Shown one piece after another: positions 43,701 through 52,814 of a DNA stretch of 64,000 nt. The translations under genes and the position numbers were made by a program. Below the pieces are notes generated by a model. That model had not been told where the DNA came from and searched no databases. It saw only the letters and a program-made list of their open reading frames with translations. Source of the stretch: Streptomyces antarcticus (GTDB lineage: Bacteria > Actinomycetota > Actinomycetes > Streptomycetales > Streptomycetaceae). The stretch spans positions 1-64,000 of the forward strand of contig NZ_JAPNLM010000008.1 in the NCBI RefSeq assembly GCF_026627255.1. The letters are read 5' to 3'. Each line of letters opens with the position of its first letter. Position 1 is the first letter of the stretch.

Positions 43701-44830
43701 ACCGGCGCGCCGAGGTGCTCGCCCGCGCCGAGGTGCTCGCCCGCGCCGCGCGGACCCGGTGGGCACAGGGGGCGAAGGCCAGTGCGGCGCGCATCTACGA
43801 GGCCTCGGCCGATCTGTACGAGGAAAGCGGCGACGAGACCGAGTCCGCCGAGGCGCTCTTCAAGGCGGCGATGGCCTTGGCCGGCCTCGGGGATACCCCC
43901 GAGGCCGCCACGTACCTGCAGGAGGTCGCGGAGACCTTCGCCCGGTTGGGCGAGCCGCGCCGCCGCGCCGACAGCCTCGTAGCTCTGGGCCGTGTCCTGC
44001 GCTCCGCCGGGCAGTTGATCGGTGCCCAGGAGGCGCTCCGGCAGGCGGTGGACATCTGCCGCGAGCTCGGCGAGCGCACCGGCGAGGGTCACACCCTGGC
44101 CGAACTCGGCGTCGTCCAGCAGCAGGACCACCTGTACGAGGCGACCGTCGGCAGCTCCCGCGAGGCGCTGCGGCTTTGCCGGGAGGAGGGCTACCAGGAG
44201 GGCGAGCGCGTCGCGCTGAGCACCCTCGCGCTCGCCCTTCGCCACCTGGGGGAGTACGAGGAGGCACTGCGCACCCACCGTGCGGGGACGGCGCTCTGCC
44301 GGGCGGTGGGGTCGCCCGAGCAGGTGGCCGGCGAACTCAACAACCTCGGCACCACCTTGCGGGAGACGGGCGCCTACGGCGAGGCGGCCCAGGTGCTCGC
44401 GGAGGCGGTGGAGCTCTACCGGGCCCTCGGGAACACGGAGCGGCTCCGGGTGACCCGGTACAACCTCGCACTGACCCGCCAGGGCCGGCGCGGTGTCAGC
44501 GGCGCGGCCGACCGGCTGCGCGCCGCGTACGCCCGCCGCCTGGCCGCCCAGGCCCGGGGGCACCTGGCCAAGGGCCGCCACGAGAGGGCCCTCCATGCCC
44601 AGCGCGGCTGCTGCCACTACTGGCGCAAGCTCGGGGACCGCCACCGCGAGGGCCTCGCCGTACTCGACCTGCGCTCGACGCTGCTGGCGCTGGGGAAGTA
44701 CGCGGAGGCCGAGCGCGCGAGCGACTACGCCGCCCAGATCTTCCACTACAGCGGCCATACCGCCCTCGAACACACGGCCCGGTCCCACCACACCCGCGCC
44801 CGCGAGGCAGCGGCGGCCGCCGCGGACTGA
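40772..44830 (+). CDS. STAND-type NTPase with many TPR repeats
   Basis: This 1352-residue protein begins with a short conserved segment (GAIGADIHVFGNGTPVYLLF) and then an NTPase domain. The Walker A loop is GPGGQGKT (103-110) and the Walker B strand is LLLVDYAD with D159. About residues 480-1340 form TPR-type helical repeats (A-L-x-x-L-G and E-A-x-x-x-x-x-x-A patterns, for example AYARARGDRAGEAALLSDMG and GDTPEAATYLQEVAETF). No N-terminal effector such as TIR, nuclease or protease is visible. Such STAND proteins act as regulators or as immune sensors. The ATG at 40772 lacks a strong ribosome site; the upstream frame is not conserved. Confidence 0.82.
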   Translation: MAPDDEPDVVRHSMQQTIRVEAGTAYGAIGADIHVFGNGTPVYLLFRHRATPTPASHWLTAQPSRMLDARAEVLAFTGREQDLAALIAWRDGPPKLTVRWLHGPGGQGKTRLARHFAALSEASGWLVADAVQGADAHPPTEDTQDLRIQDATGVLLLVDYADRWPVSYLSWLFQNRLLRQRVPVRVLLLARSTQTWPAVRGKLAKRRTGVETSTHALAGLPPDDGARVTLFTAARDDFAAHYRAIHPAAVRALEPPPSLRHPDFGQALAVQMAALAAVDGHRAGAPAAPTDVLGLTIHLLDREHENWRQLYENKAAGLDFTTSDRTMSRLVFTAVLTGPQHPGGAADLVRRVLPDVPADRALADHGRCYPATDPDRANLLEPLLPDRLAEDFLALTITGHDHPDFQPDPWSTDIPELLFAPEHDTPHPPHAPRLLTYLNSAAERWPHLLGALETLHDRLPPDEHLSLDLPAAAVTRRLAEHARATTGDPMTLAYWNRRLGIACLRSGQALEATQALQEAVDLLRGLVGEDPEERDELAGALISLGNALFDSDRLDEAIAATEEAVAILRPLSRDLGKHRELRVLAPAVDNLGTYLSLAGRAQEALAATREGVDIRRRLAAAPGLQVREAGGIRTANVNVDTVNLGDVPPRLAKSLDNLGLRLGAVGNFADAVLPAAEALEIRRGLAEEDPDTHLPWLANSLHNTALWLLRIGVLDEARELIAEAAAVRRRLATVNPRVYRAELERTEALRDEIWAARGVRPDGAGTCDARPAPDQAAALLPTLAVLRAEGLRRTEELQALETHRRALAYARARGDRAGEAALLSDMGSLHRRLGRSEETVAACREAVDAFRTLGNPGALAAARGNLGSALRDAGRLTEAIRILRGAADQHRALGDPENEGIALTNLARALLDVDRPQEAETAVRTAVERYRAIGDRHHESEALLVLSDALHDQDRYEEALETYERNAELSDALNDRHRRAEVLARAEVLARAARTRWAQGAKASAARIYEASADLYEESGDETESAEALFKAAMALAGLGDTPEAATYLQEVAETFARLGEPRRRADSLVALGRVLRSAGQLIGAQEALRQAVDICRELGERTGEGHTLAELGVVQQQDHLYEATVGSSREALRLCREEGYQEGERVALSTLALALRHLGEYEEALRTHRAGTALCRAVGSPEQVAGELNNLGTTLRETGAYGEAAQVLAEAVELYRALGNTERLRVTRYNLALTRQGRRGVSGAADRLRAAYARRLAAQARGHLAKGRHERALHAQRGCCHYWRKLGDRHREGLAVLDLRSTLLALGKYAEAERASDYAAQIFHYSGHTALEHTARSHHTRAREAAAAAAD

Positions 44831-44980
44831 GCGGTCCCCGCGACGGCCGCAGTTGCGGAGCCGTTGAGCACGGCAGCCGGGGTACACGACCGGCGTCCCC
44901 GGCGCGCCGCCGGTTCGCAGGACGCCACAGCCTGTAGGGGAAGGGGTGCAGGTGCCGCGGCGAGGCTTTCTGGAGGACGG

Positions 44981-46654
44981 ATGACGTCGGTGGACCGTTC
45001 ACCGGAAGAGGCACTACCCGACGACCCGACCGGGCCGAGGACCGCGCGGCGGGCCGGCCAGGGCTCCGCCGTCCTGGGATGGCTGTCGACCACCGACCAC
45101 AAGGTGATCGGCAACCTCTACCTGGTGACGGCCTTCGCCTTCTTCCTCTTCGCCGGCGTTCTGGCCATGCTCATGCGCGCCGAACTCGCCCGCCCCGGGC
45201 TGCAGATCATTTCGAACCAGCAGTACAACGAAGCATTCACCATCCACGCCACGATCATGATGCTGCTATTCGCGACCCCGACATTCACCGGATTCGCCAA
45301 CGCGATCATGCCGTTGCAGATCGGCGCGCCGGATGTCGCGTTTCCTCGGCTCAACGCCTTTACCTACTGGGTGTACCTGTTCGGGGGCCTCTTGGTGGTC
45401 TCCGGCTTCCTGACCGCGGACGGGGCGGCGTCCTTCGGATGGTTCGCCTACGCACCACTGAACGGTGCCCGGTACTCCCCGGGAACAGGCCCCGACCTGT
45501 GGGCCATGGGGCTGGCCGTCTCAGGGCTCAGCACGATCCTGGGGTCGGTGAACTTCATTACCACCATCGTCTGTCTGCGCGCCCCCGGCATGACCTTGTT
45601 CCGCATGCCGATCTTCACCTGGAACGTGCTGTTCACTTCCATTCTGGCGCTCCTGGCCTTTCCGGTCCTCACGGCGGCACTGCTGGTCCTGGAGGCGGAC
45701 AGGAAATTCGGTTCGCATGTTTTCGACCCTGCCAATGGAGGCGCCCTGCTGTGGCAGCACCTCTTCTGGTTCTTCGGGCATCCGGAGGTCTACATCGTGG
45801 CTCTGCCGTTCTTCGGGGTGGTGAGCGAGATCCTCCCCGTCTTCAGCCGGAAGCCGATGTTCGGCTACGTGTCCCTGATCGGTGCGACGATCGCCATCAC
45901 CGGACTGTCCGCGACTGTGTGGGCGCATCACATGTTCGCGACGGGCGCCGTTCTGCTGCCCTTCTTCTCCCTGCTGTCCTTCCTGATCGCCGTGCCGACC
46001 GGCGTGAAGTTCTTCAACTGGATCGGGACGATGTGGAAGGGATCGCTCTCCTTCGAGACACCGATGCTGTGGTCCATCGGCTTCCTCGTCACCTTCCTCC
46101 TGGGCGGCCTGACGGGTGTTCTGGTGGCGTCACCGCCGCTGGACTTCCATCTGACGGACAGCTATTTCGTCGTCGCCCATCTTCATTACGTCCTCTTCGG
46201 CACCATCGTCTTCGCCACCTTCGGCGGCTTCTACTTCTGGTGGCCCAAGCTGACCGGGCGGATGCTGGACGAGCGGCTCGGCAGAATCCACTTCTGGACG
46301 CTGTTCATCGGCTTCCAGACGACCTTCCTGGTCCAGCACTGGCTGGGTGAGGCCGGCATGCCGCGCCGGTACGCGAACTACCTCCCGAGCGACGGCTTCA
46401 CGCTCCTCAACACGGTGTCCACCCTCGGGTCCTTCCTGCTGGGCCTCTCGACGCTGCCCTTCCTCTACAACGTCTGGAAGACCCACCGCTACGGCGAGCG
46501 GGTCACCGTCGACGACCCCTGGGGATGGGGCCGCTCCCTGGAGTGGGCGACGAGCTGCCCGCCACCACGGCACAATTTCCACGCCCTGCCCCGGATCCGC
46601 TCGGAATCCCCGGCCTTCGACCTTCACCACCCGGAGGTGCCCCGTGAAAGGTGA
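44981..46654 (+). CDS. ctaD: Cytochrome c oxidase subunit I, copy 2
   Basis: This 557-residue second subunit I is similar throughout to the copy at 20339-22078. The ligand regions are intact: [34 protein letters not shown] and FVVAHLHYV. The C-terminal [17 protein letters not shown] tail is shared. It starts with an ATG after TGGAGGACGG. Its stop overlaps the subunit IV gene by 11 bases, so they are one operon. Codon pattern is somewhat less GC-biased (ATTTCG, TTCATT) than its neighbours, which fits separate origin. Confidence 0.95.
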   Translation: MTSVDRSPEEALPDDPTGPRTARRAGQGSAVLGWLSTTDHKVIGNLYLVTAFAFFLFAGVLAMLMRAELARPGLQIISNQQYNEAFTIHATIMMLLFATPTFTGFANAIMPLQIGAPDVAFPRLNAFTYWVYLFGGLLVVSGFLTADGAASFGWFAYAPLNGARYSPGTGPDLWAMGLAVSGLSTILGSVNFITTIVCLRAPGMTLFRMPIFTWNVLFTSILALLAFPVLTAALLVLEADRKFGSHVFDPANGGALLWQHLFWFFGHPEVYIVALPFFGVVSEILPVFSRKPMFGYVSLIGATIAITGLSATVWAHHMFATGAVLLPFFSLLSFLIAVPTGVKFFNWIGTMWKGSLSFETPMLWSIGFLVTFLLGGLTGVLVASPPLDFHLTDSYFVVAHLHYVLFGTIVFATFGGFYFWWPKLTGRMLDERLGRIHFWTLFIGFQTTFLVQHWLGEAGMPRRYANYLPSDGFTLLNTVSTLGSFLLGLSTLPFLYNVWKTHRYGERVTVDDPWGWGRSLEWATSCPPPRHNFHALPRIRSESPAFDLHHPEVPRER

Positions 46655-47042
46655 GGCCTGGCTCTTCACCGGCACGGCCCTGTTCTTCGCGGCGACCACC
46701 ATCGTCTACGGCTGGTTCTCCCGGGAGCCGGCGGGCAGCGCCGCACTCTGCGTCTCCTTCGTCATGGCGAGCCTCGTCGCCGCCTACCTCTGGCGCCAGT
46801 ACCGGCGCGGCGGAGAGCGGCCGGAGGACCGTGAGGAGGCCGAGGTACGAGAAGCCGGCGGCCGGCACGCCTTCTTCCCTGCCCGCAGCTACTTTCCCGT
46901 ACTCGCGGCCGCGGGCAGCGCGCTGATCGGCCTGGGGGTGGTCCAGGGCCTGTGGCTGTGCCTCATCGGATTCGGCGTCCTGCTGCCGGGGGTCCTGGGA
47001 TTCGCCTTCCAGAACCTCGGGACCCCGGACAGCGAGGAATAG
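46644..47042 (+). CDS. ctaF: Cytochrome c oxidase subunit IV, actinobacterial type
   Basis: The 132-residue protein has four hydrophobic segments ([59 protein letters not shown] and [14 protein letters not shown]), the layout of actinobacterial subunit IV (CtaF). The GTG at 46644 lies inside the 3' end of ctaD copy 2, with GGAGGTGCCCC upstream. It would assemble with that copy. The gene lies tail-to-tail with the qcrB-like gene. Confidence 0.85.
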   Translation: MKGEAWLFTGTALFFAATTIVYGWFSREPAGSAALCVSFVMASLVAAYLWRQYRRGGERPEDREEAEVREAGGRHAFFPARSYFPVLAAAGSALIGLGVVQGLWLCLIGFGVLLPGVLGFAFQNLGTPDSEE

Positions 47043-47043
47043 T

Positions 47044-48705
47044 TCAGCCGCCCTCGGCAGACCCGTGAGCATCCGGTCCCGCGATGGTCGCGTCGATCTT
47101 CCGGCGCTCTTCGGCGGTCGTGGGGTAGGCGATCTGGTCCTCGTAGTACCAGGCGCTGATCGCCGACCGCACCCCGTCCAGCCGACGGCGCAGGACACCG
47201 CGGTCGGCGTCGGCATCGTCGACGGGGCGCAGCGGCCGTGGCCGCTCCCTGGCGAGCACGGCGTACCGCTCGACGGCCGTGAGGGCCCGAAGCTGCGGGT
47301 GGAAGCCGCCCTCGGCGCTCTGGTGCACCAGGCCGGACGCGTCCCCCTCGGCCAGCAGTCGGCCCTCGCGCGACTGGAGAGCCAGGCACAGCCGCCGGGT
47401 GAGCCAGAAGACCGTCACCGGTACCGCGAAGAACCCGACGCGCAGCACCCAGGTCAGTGCGTGCACGGGCACGTCGAAGACGAAGGCGAGGATGTCCTGG
47501 CCGCCGGCGAGGAGCAGCACGGCGTAGCAGGAGAGTGCCGCCACACCCAGAGCTGTGCGGACGGGCCGGTCACGCGGACGGTCGCACAGATGGCGCTCCC
47601 CCGCCGCGCCGGTGATCCAGCGTTCGAAGAAGGGGTAGGCGTAGAGGATCCCGAAGAGGATGCCGGGCAGGACCACCGCCGTCAGCAGGGGGTTCCACAT
47701 GATCGTGTGCCCCCACAGGCGTGTTTCGACACCGGGCATCAGCCGCAGCGCCCCCTCCAGGAACCCGACGTACCAGTCGGGCTGGGCGCCGGTGGAGACC
47801 ACGTCGGCGCGGTAGGGGCCGTAGGTCCAGATGGGGTTGATCTGCGCGACGGCTCCCAGGACGGCCATCAGTCCGAAGACGGTGAAGAACAACCCGGCGG
47901 ACTTGGCCACGTACTGGGGGAAGAAGGGCAGGCCGACGACGTTGCGGCCGGTCCGGCCGGGCCCCGGCCATTGCGTGTGCTTCAGGGTGAAGACGAGAAG
48001 GATGTGCACCGTGATCAGGCCCAGCAGCAGGCCGGGGACCAGCAGGATGTGCATGGGGTAGAGGCGGGACATGATGTCGTCCCCGGGGTACTCGCCGCCG
48101 AAGGCGAAGAAGCTCAGATAGGTGCCGGCGACTGGGATCGACAGCATGATCCCCTGGGCGATCCGCAGGCCGGTGCCCGACAGCAGGTCGTCGGGCAGGG
48201 AATATCCCGCAAAGCCCTCCAGCAGTGCCAGCAGGAACAGTGTCACGCCCACCAGCCAGTTGGTTTCGCGGGGCCGGCGGAAGGCGCCGGTGAGGAACAC
48301 CCGCAGCATGTGCGCCCCGATGGAGGCGAGGAACACCAGCGCGGCCCAGTGATGGATCTGACGGATCAGCAGCCCGCCCCGTACTTCGAAGCTGATCCTC
48401 AGGGTGGAGAGGTAGGCCTGCGACATGAGCACGCCACGCAACGGCTCGTAGGGACCCTGATAAGGAGTTTCTCGCATCGACGGATCGAAGAAGAAGGCGA
48501 GGAACACCCCGGTCAGCAACAGCACGATGAAGCTGTACAGCGCCAGCTCGCCCAGCAGGAACGACCAGTGGTCGGGAAAGACCTTCCGCACGACCGACCG
48601 AGCCAGCTCCGACAGCGGCAGCCGCGCGTCCAAGCCGTCGGCCCCCCGCACCACCGCACGCCGTGCCTTGTTCCTCAGCCGCGCTTCCCGCCTTGAACCC
48701 GGCAC
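47044..48705 (-). CDS. qcrB: Cytochrome bc complex cytochrome b subunit (QcrB-like)
   Basis: This 553-residue membrane protein of the bc1 complex has eight or more helices. Heme b ligand regions are RQIHHWAALVFLASIGAHMLRVF and YPMHILLVPGLLLGLITVHILLVF. The PEWY-type quinone site appears here as PDWY (GAQPDWYVGFLEG). The C-terminal extension is typical of actinobacterial QcrB. The GTG at 48705 follows GGAGGTGCAGG. No qcrA or qcrC gene is nearby, so it may be a spare subunit that relies on chromosomal partners. Confidence 0.92.
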   Translation of the reverse strand: MPGSRREARLRNKARRAVVRGADGLDARLPLSELARSVVRKVFPDHWSFLLGELALYSFIVLLLTGVFLAFFFDPSMRETPYQGPYEPLRGVLMSQAYLSTLRISFEVRGGLLIRQIHHWAALVFLASIGAHMLRVFLTGAFRRPRETNWLVGVTLFLLALLEGFAGYSLPDDLLSGTGLRIAQGIMLSIPVAGTYLSFFAFGGEYPGDDIMSRLYPMHILLVPGLLLGLITVHILLVFTLKHTQWPGPGRTGRNVVGLPFFPQYVAKSAGLFFTVFGLMAVLGAVAQINPIWTYGPYRADVVSTGAQPDWYVGFLEGALRLMPGVETRLWGHTIMWNPLLTAVVLPGILFGILYAYPFFERWITGAAGERHLCDRPRDRPVRTALGVAALSCYAVLLLAGGQDILAFVFDVPVHALTWVLRVGFFAVPVTVFWLTRRLCLALQSREGRLLAEGDASGLVHQSAEGGFHPQLRALTAVERYAVLARERPRPLRPVDDADADRGVLRRRLDGVRSAISAWYYEDQIAYPTTAEERRKIDATIAGPDAHGSAEGG

Positions 48706-48851
48706 TGGCCTGCACCTCCTGTCCGAATCCTCGCTACCGGTTCAAGCAAGTCATCCGGAGTGCACGCATAAAACTACCGAGAGCCACCATTCGCTATCAA
48801 TTCAGACACGGCGCCGGACGGCTTGCCTCGGCAGGATCGCCGCCCGTTGCA

Positions 48852-49664
48852 TCACTCCCGGTGCCCGAGCCGTTCCAGCAGCGCGGGAAGGTCGGCGAAG
48901 GAGTCGAGGACGTGGTCCGGTGTACCGTCGGCCGCCCGGTGCGTCTCGGGCAGGTATTTGCCGGTCCTGACGAGTACGCCGGTGATTCCGCTGCGCTGGG
49001 CCGCCAGCACGTCGGATTCGATGTCGTCGCCCACCATGAGGGCTTCGGACGGGGTGGCGCCCATCTGCGTGAGGGCGGAGGCGAAGAACGCTTCGGCGGG
49101 TTTGCCGGTGATCTCCGCCTCGACCCGGGCGGCCCGTTCCAGTCCCAGGAGGAAGGCCCCGGTATCGAGGTCGAGGCCGGTGGCGGTACGCCAGTACAGA
49201 TTCCGGTGCATGGCGACGAGACGCGCACCACGCTGCAGATGCCTGAAGACTCGGTTGAGGGCCCCATAGCTGAACGCTTCGCCCGCTCCCCCGAAGACGA
49301 CCACATCCAGCGCGGCGCCGTCCGCATCCGATTCCGCTTCGTCGACGAGCGTCAGGCCCGCGAGATCGTCACGGACGTCGCCGGTGTTGACCAGCAGACA
49401 GCGGGCGCCGGGGTAGTGCTCCCGCAGGTATGCGGCGGTGACGGCGGGTGCGGTGAAGATGTCGTCGACGCCGACGGGGAAGCCCGCACCGGATAGTTTC
49501 GCGACGATCGAGGCGCGAGTCCGTGAGGTGTTGTTGGTGACCAGCGCCAGCGGGAGTCCCTCGGCCCGGAGCTGCCGCATGGCCTCTACGGCGCCGGGCA
49601 GTGGCTTCCACGACACCGTGAGCACACCGTCGATGTCGATCAGGACCGCTCGGATTCGTTCCAT
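48852..49664 (-). CDS. HAD-superfamily (class IIA) hydrolase
   Basis: The 270-residue HAD phosphatase of subclass IIA has motif I LIDIDGVL, motif II LVTNNTSRTR, and the C-terminal GKPAEAFF and MVGDDIESDVLAAQRSG motifs. The cap between them resembles the NagD/Lhpp group. The substrate is a phosphate monoester that cannot be specified. The ATG at 49664 (MERIRAVL) fits the family; the frame opens further upstream to 49772. It is read alone. Confidence 0.88.
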   Translation of the reverse strand: MERIRAVLIDIDGVLTVSWKPLPGAVEAMRQLRAEGLPLALVTNNTSRTRASIVAKLSGAGFPVGVDDIFTAPAVTAAYLREHYPGARCLLVNTGDVRDDLAGLTLVDEAESDADGAALDVVVFGGAGEAFSYGALNRVFRHLQRGARLVAMHRNLYWRTATGLDLDTGAFLLGLERAARVEAEITGKPAEAFFASALTQMGATPSEALMVGDDIESDVLAAQRSGITGVLVRTGKYLPETHRAADGTPDHVLDSFADLPALLERLGHRE

Positions 49665-49854
49665 ACGCCGACCGTCCCCGGCTTGCGCCGAAGTCGCAAA
49701 TGGGGTTGCTTCGAAGTAGGTGTGTACAGGGTTCCGTCTCCCCTCATTGGGGTGAACCACCATGATGTTCACTGATCGCGCGGACTCTGGACAGCGGCGC
49801 GGCCCGGTTCGTCCGGCGGTACGGCGCCCACGGGTACGACCGGCGGTGATGCGC

Positions 49855-50306
49855 TCAGCGCCGATAGGTCCCGATCAGGGTGCCGGAGGCGAGCTCTCTA
49901 CCCTTCAGGGCACGGTGCACGTCCTCGACACCCGGACGGTCGTGCAGCGCCAGCGGCTCGGACAGGGCGTACAGGTGGAAGAAGTACCGGTGCGGCCCGT
50001 GCCCCGGTGGAGGCATCGGCCCTCCCCAGCCCACGCGCCCGAAGCCGTTGGGCCATGGCAGGCCGCCGTGGGGCTTCTGGCCCTCCGCCACCCCGGTCGT
50101 CCCCGGATCGATGCCGGTCACCAGCCAGTGCAGGAAGGTCGTCCCTTGGCGCGTCCGGGTCCTCGCACAGGAGCACCAGCTCCGTGGCCCCCTGGGGTAC
50201 CCGACCAGGTCAGGGGCGGTGAGATGTTCTCTCCCTCCCCGCTGTACCGGCGGGGGATCACCGTTTTGTCGTCGAACGCGGTGCTGCTGAGTTCAATTCC
50301 GCTCAT
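49855..50306 (-). pseudogene. YbhB/YbcL (PEBP) family gene broken by two frameshifts
   Basis: Three reverse frames supply one PEBP-like protein. MSGIELSSTAFDDKTVIPRR and ISPPLTWSG come first. LVLLCEDPDAPRD follows in a second frame. VTGIDPGTTGVAEGQKPHGG, GFGRVGWGGPMPPPGHGPHR and YFFHLYALSEPLAL complete it in a third. The breaks lie near 50200 and 50135. Every conserved motif is present, so the damage is recent or a read error. Confidence 0.85.
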
Positions 50307-50416
50307 GCGCCCCGCCATACCCGCGGGCGGCGGCGCCAGCACCGGTCCGCAGACCAAAACCCCCGTTCGGCCGATCTGACCCGGCCGCGCTCAGGAGCAG
50401 GGGTGAGGATGGCAGT

Positions 50417-50977
50417 GTGCCGACGAGGATCCTGCTCGAGGGCCGCCCTGGCGCAGGCAAGACGACCGCTCTCCGCCGGCTGGCCGCGCTACTGCCCGCC
50501 CACACGGCCGCCGGCTTTACCACGGAGGAGATCCGGCAGTCCGGCATCCGGGTCGGTTTCACCCTGGAGACCCTGGCAGGCCGACGCGAGGTGCTCGCCC
50601 ATGTCGACCTCCCTGGCCCGCCGCAGGTAGGAAAATACGGCGTAGACCTGAGTGTCATGGAACGACTGGCGCTGCCGTCGCTACGGCCGACGGCAATCGA
50701 GGAGGCGACAGGGCGGCTGGTACTCATCGACGAGCTGGGGCGGATGGAACTGGCGTGCACGGCGTTCCGGGACGCGGTCATCACGCTGTTCGCCGCGGAC
50801 GTCGACGTCGTAGCCACGATCCACGCGCACCGCGATCCGTTCACCGACGCCCTCAAGCGGCGCGCCGACATCGAGGTCATCCACCTCACCCCGGCCAACC
50901 GAGACGGCCTGCCCGAGAAGCTCGCGGCCCGGCTGCAGAAGCCCCGGACGCCCGAGCGGTCGCCTTCTCAGTTCTGA
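50417..50977 (+). CDS. THEP1-like nucleoside triphosphatase
   Basis: The 186-residue P-loop protein has GRPGAGKT (about residues 9-16), VLIDELGRMEL as Walker B with the THEP1-type GRME, and TIHAHRDPF. The family comprises small nucleotide phosphatases and kinases with broad nucleotide use; its biological role is unclear. The GTG at 50417 was taken as start. The neighbours give no functional hint. Confidence 0.85.
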   Translation: MPTRILLEGRPGAGKTTALRRLAALLPAHTAAGFTTEEIRQSGIRVGFTLETLAGRREVLAHVDLPGPPQVGKYGVDLSVMERLALPSLRPTAIEEATGRLVLIDELGRMELACTAFRDAVITLFAADVDVVATIHAHRDPFTDALKRRADIEVIHLTPANRDGLPEKLAARLQKPRTPERSPSQF

Positions 50978-51336
50978 GAACACGGCGGGACCCCCCGCTG
51001 GACGTCGTCGGCGCGCTCACCGGCAGACAGGGACCTACCGCCGGACGGCACGGCCGTTCGCAGGCGTGGCGCGCGAGCCTTGGCGCACCAACAAGGGAAA
51101 CGCACTGATCACGGCCGGTGTGAGGGTCGTGGTGATCGCAAGCTGGAGGCGTCGGCCTTCCCTCCGGCTCCTGAGGCGATCCCCATGCACGCCACCGCCG
51201 ACCGCGGCCGCACCGGTCGACTGCCGGAGATTCCGAGAGTGACAATTGTGGGTGAGTGCCGTGCCGGTCGGTTCACGGAGCGCAGGTCGCGGGTCCTGCT
51301 CGGATGGACCGGCTGCCGAGCCGGCAGGAGACGACG
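50978..51336. other. Intergenic stretch with nothing recognised
   Basis: About 360 bases between the THEP1-like and protease genes. No RNA gene, repeat or credible frame was seen. Confidence 0.45.
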
Positions 51337-52467
51337 ATGAACGGCTCCGTCCGTGTCGGACGTGTTGTCGGAGTACCGCTGCGGATGCACTGGAGCGTTC
51401 CGCTGCTGGTAGTGCTGCTCGCATACGGTCTCGGCCGCCAGACCCTCCCCGCATTGGCTCCGGGACGCTCGGATGCCGTGTACGCCGTCGCCAGTGTCGT
51501 AGGAGCGGTGCTGCTCATGGGCAGCCTGCTGCTCCACGAGACGGCACACGCCGCGACGGCCCGCAGGAGGAAGATCTCGGTACAGGACGTGACGCTGTGG
51601 GCGCTGGGCGGGATGACCAGGATGGGGCGCCCGCAGACCGCCGCGGCGGTCTTCGCGGTGGCGGTCAGCGGGCCCCTCGCCAGCCTGGCCATCGGAGGCG
51701 TAGCACTCGGAGCCGGAATAGGGCTGGATGCGCTGCTCGGCTGGGCGGTGCCCGCGGCCGTCCTGGTGTGGCTCGGCTGGGCGAACCTGTTCCTGGGCGT
51801 GTTCAACCTGCTGCCCGCCGCTCCGCTCGACGGCGGAAGGGTGCTCCAGGCGCTGCTGTGGTGGCGCACCGGAGACCGGCAGCGTGCGGATCGGGCGGCA
51901 TCCCGCAGCGGTCAGGTCATGGGAGTGCTGCTGGCAGCCGTCGGATGGATTCTCTTCCTGCGCGGGGCGCCGGACGGGCTGTGGCTCATCCTCGTCGGCT
52001 TCTTCATCACGGTCGTCGCCGGCGCGGAACGGCAGCGCGCCGTTCTCGACACGGCCGTACAGGGTGTGGGCGTGGCCGATGCAATGTCCAACCCGGTGGC
52101 CACCGGCCCCGACTGGCTGACCGTCCGGCGTTTCATCGACGACGTAGCAGTGAAATCCCGGCATTCCGCCCTGCCGCTGCTCGACTTCGAAGGCCGTCCC
52201 AGCGGAATCGTGCATATGCGCAGGCTGGCCTCGATCCCGGGAGCGAACCGGGAAGCGCTACGCGTACGCGAGGTGGCGACGGCGCTCGCACAGTGTGCGA
52301 CTGCCGCTCCGAACGAGCTTCTGAGCGAAGTTCTCGACCGGCTCGGCCCAGGGACCGGCATGCCCATCCTCGTAGTGGACTCCGGCCATCTGGTGGGGAT
52401 CGTCACCGCGAAGGACATATCCCGGCTGATGCAGCGCCACGCTCTGGGTGGCCAAGGGTCCAACTGA
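51337..52467 (+). CDS. Site-2-type membrane metalloprotease with CBS domains
   Basis: The 376-residue M50-family protease has the zinc motif H67-ETAH71 and, on a later helix, NLLPAAPLDGGRVL with D165. Six helices form the first 220 residues. The C-terminal part (about 245-375) has two CBS-like regions (DAMSNPVATGPDWLTVRRFI and GHLVGIVTAKDISRLM). Family members cut membrane-bound substrates; CBS domains often sense adenosyl ligands. The ATG at 51337 follows GCAGGAGACGACG. Confidence 0.88.
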   Translation: MNGSVRVGRVVGVPLRMHWSVPLLVVLLAYGLGRQTLPALAPGRSDAVYAVASVVGAVLLMGSLLLHETAHAATARRRKISVQDVTLWALGGMTRMGRPQTAAAVFAVAVSGPLASLAIGGVALGAGIGLDALLGWAVPAAVLVWLGWANLFLGVFNLLPAAPLDGGRVLQALLWWRTGDRQRADRAASRSGQVMGVLLAAVGWILFLRGAPDGLWLILVGFFITVVAGAERQRAVLDTAVQGVGVADAMSNPVATGPDWLTVRRFIDDVAVKSRHSALPLLDFEGRPSGIVHMRRLASIPGANREALRVREVATALAQCATAAPNELLSEVLDRLGPGTGMPILVVDSGHLVGIVTAKDISRLMQRHALGGQGSN

Positions 52468-52650
52468 GCCGTCGCAGCTGTGGTCCCGGCCGACGCGTTC
52501 TGGGCAGCCCTGAGAGCATCCGCACGCTCGAGACGCCACAACTGTGTTCGAACGCAGCGGTGAAGGGATCTCCTTCGACTCCAGTGCTATCGGCTTGAGC
52601 TCCGCAATGCACTGGATGTCGATTCCTGGCTGCGGTGATGCCGGATACAG

Positions 52651-52683
52651 AAGAGGCCCGGATCCATGGGATCTGGGCCTCTT
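52651..52683 (-). terminator. Hairpin after the initiator tRNA gene
   Basis: AAGAGGCCCGGATCC and GGATCTGGGCCTCTT form a 15-base stem with one G-T pair and an ATG loop. It lies 8 bases past the 3' end of the tRNA on its strand and is its likely terminator. Confidence 0.75.
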
Positions 52684-52690
52684 CCAGCAG

Positions 52691-52764
52691 TAGCGGGGAC
52701 AGGATTTGAACCTGCGACCTCTGGGTTATGAGCCCAGCGAGCTACCGAGCTGCTCCACCCCGCG
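52691..52764 (-). tRNA. Initiator tRNA-fMet(CAT)
   Basis: The minus strand folds as a tRNA with a CAT anticodon (loop CTCATAA). The anticodon stem has three G-C pairs (GGG/CCC), and the first acceptor pair is mismatched (C1 with T72). Both are hallmarks of the initiator. The T arm has GGTTCAAATCC. The CCA end is not encoded. It lies inside the putative island, which is unusual for an essential tRNA, though extra copies are known in actinobacteria. Confidence 0.9.
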
Positions 52765-52814
52765 TCGGTAATACCACCCTACGGCACTCCGGCACGTGCG
52801 ATGGTCGTGGCGGT

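Noticed and set aside
41057-44887. A 1276-codon minus-strand frame
   Set aside because: It is the antisense of the STAND/TPR gene. Its Gly/Gln/Val composition is typical of a shadow frame, while the plus strand shows Walker motifs and TPRs.
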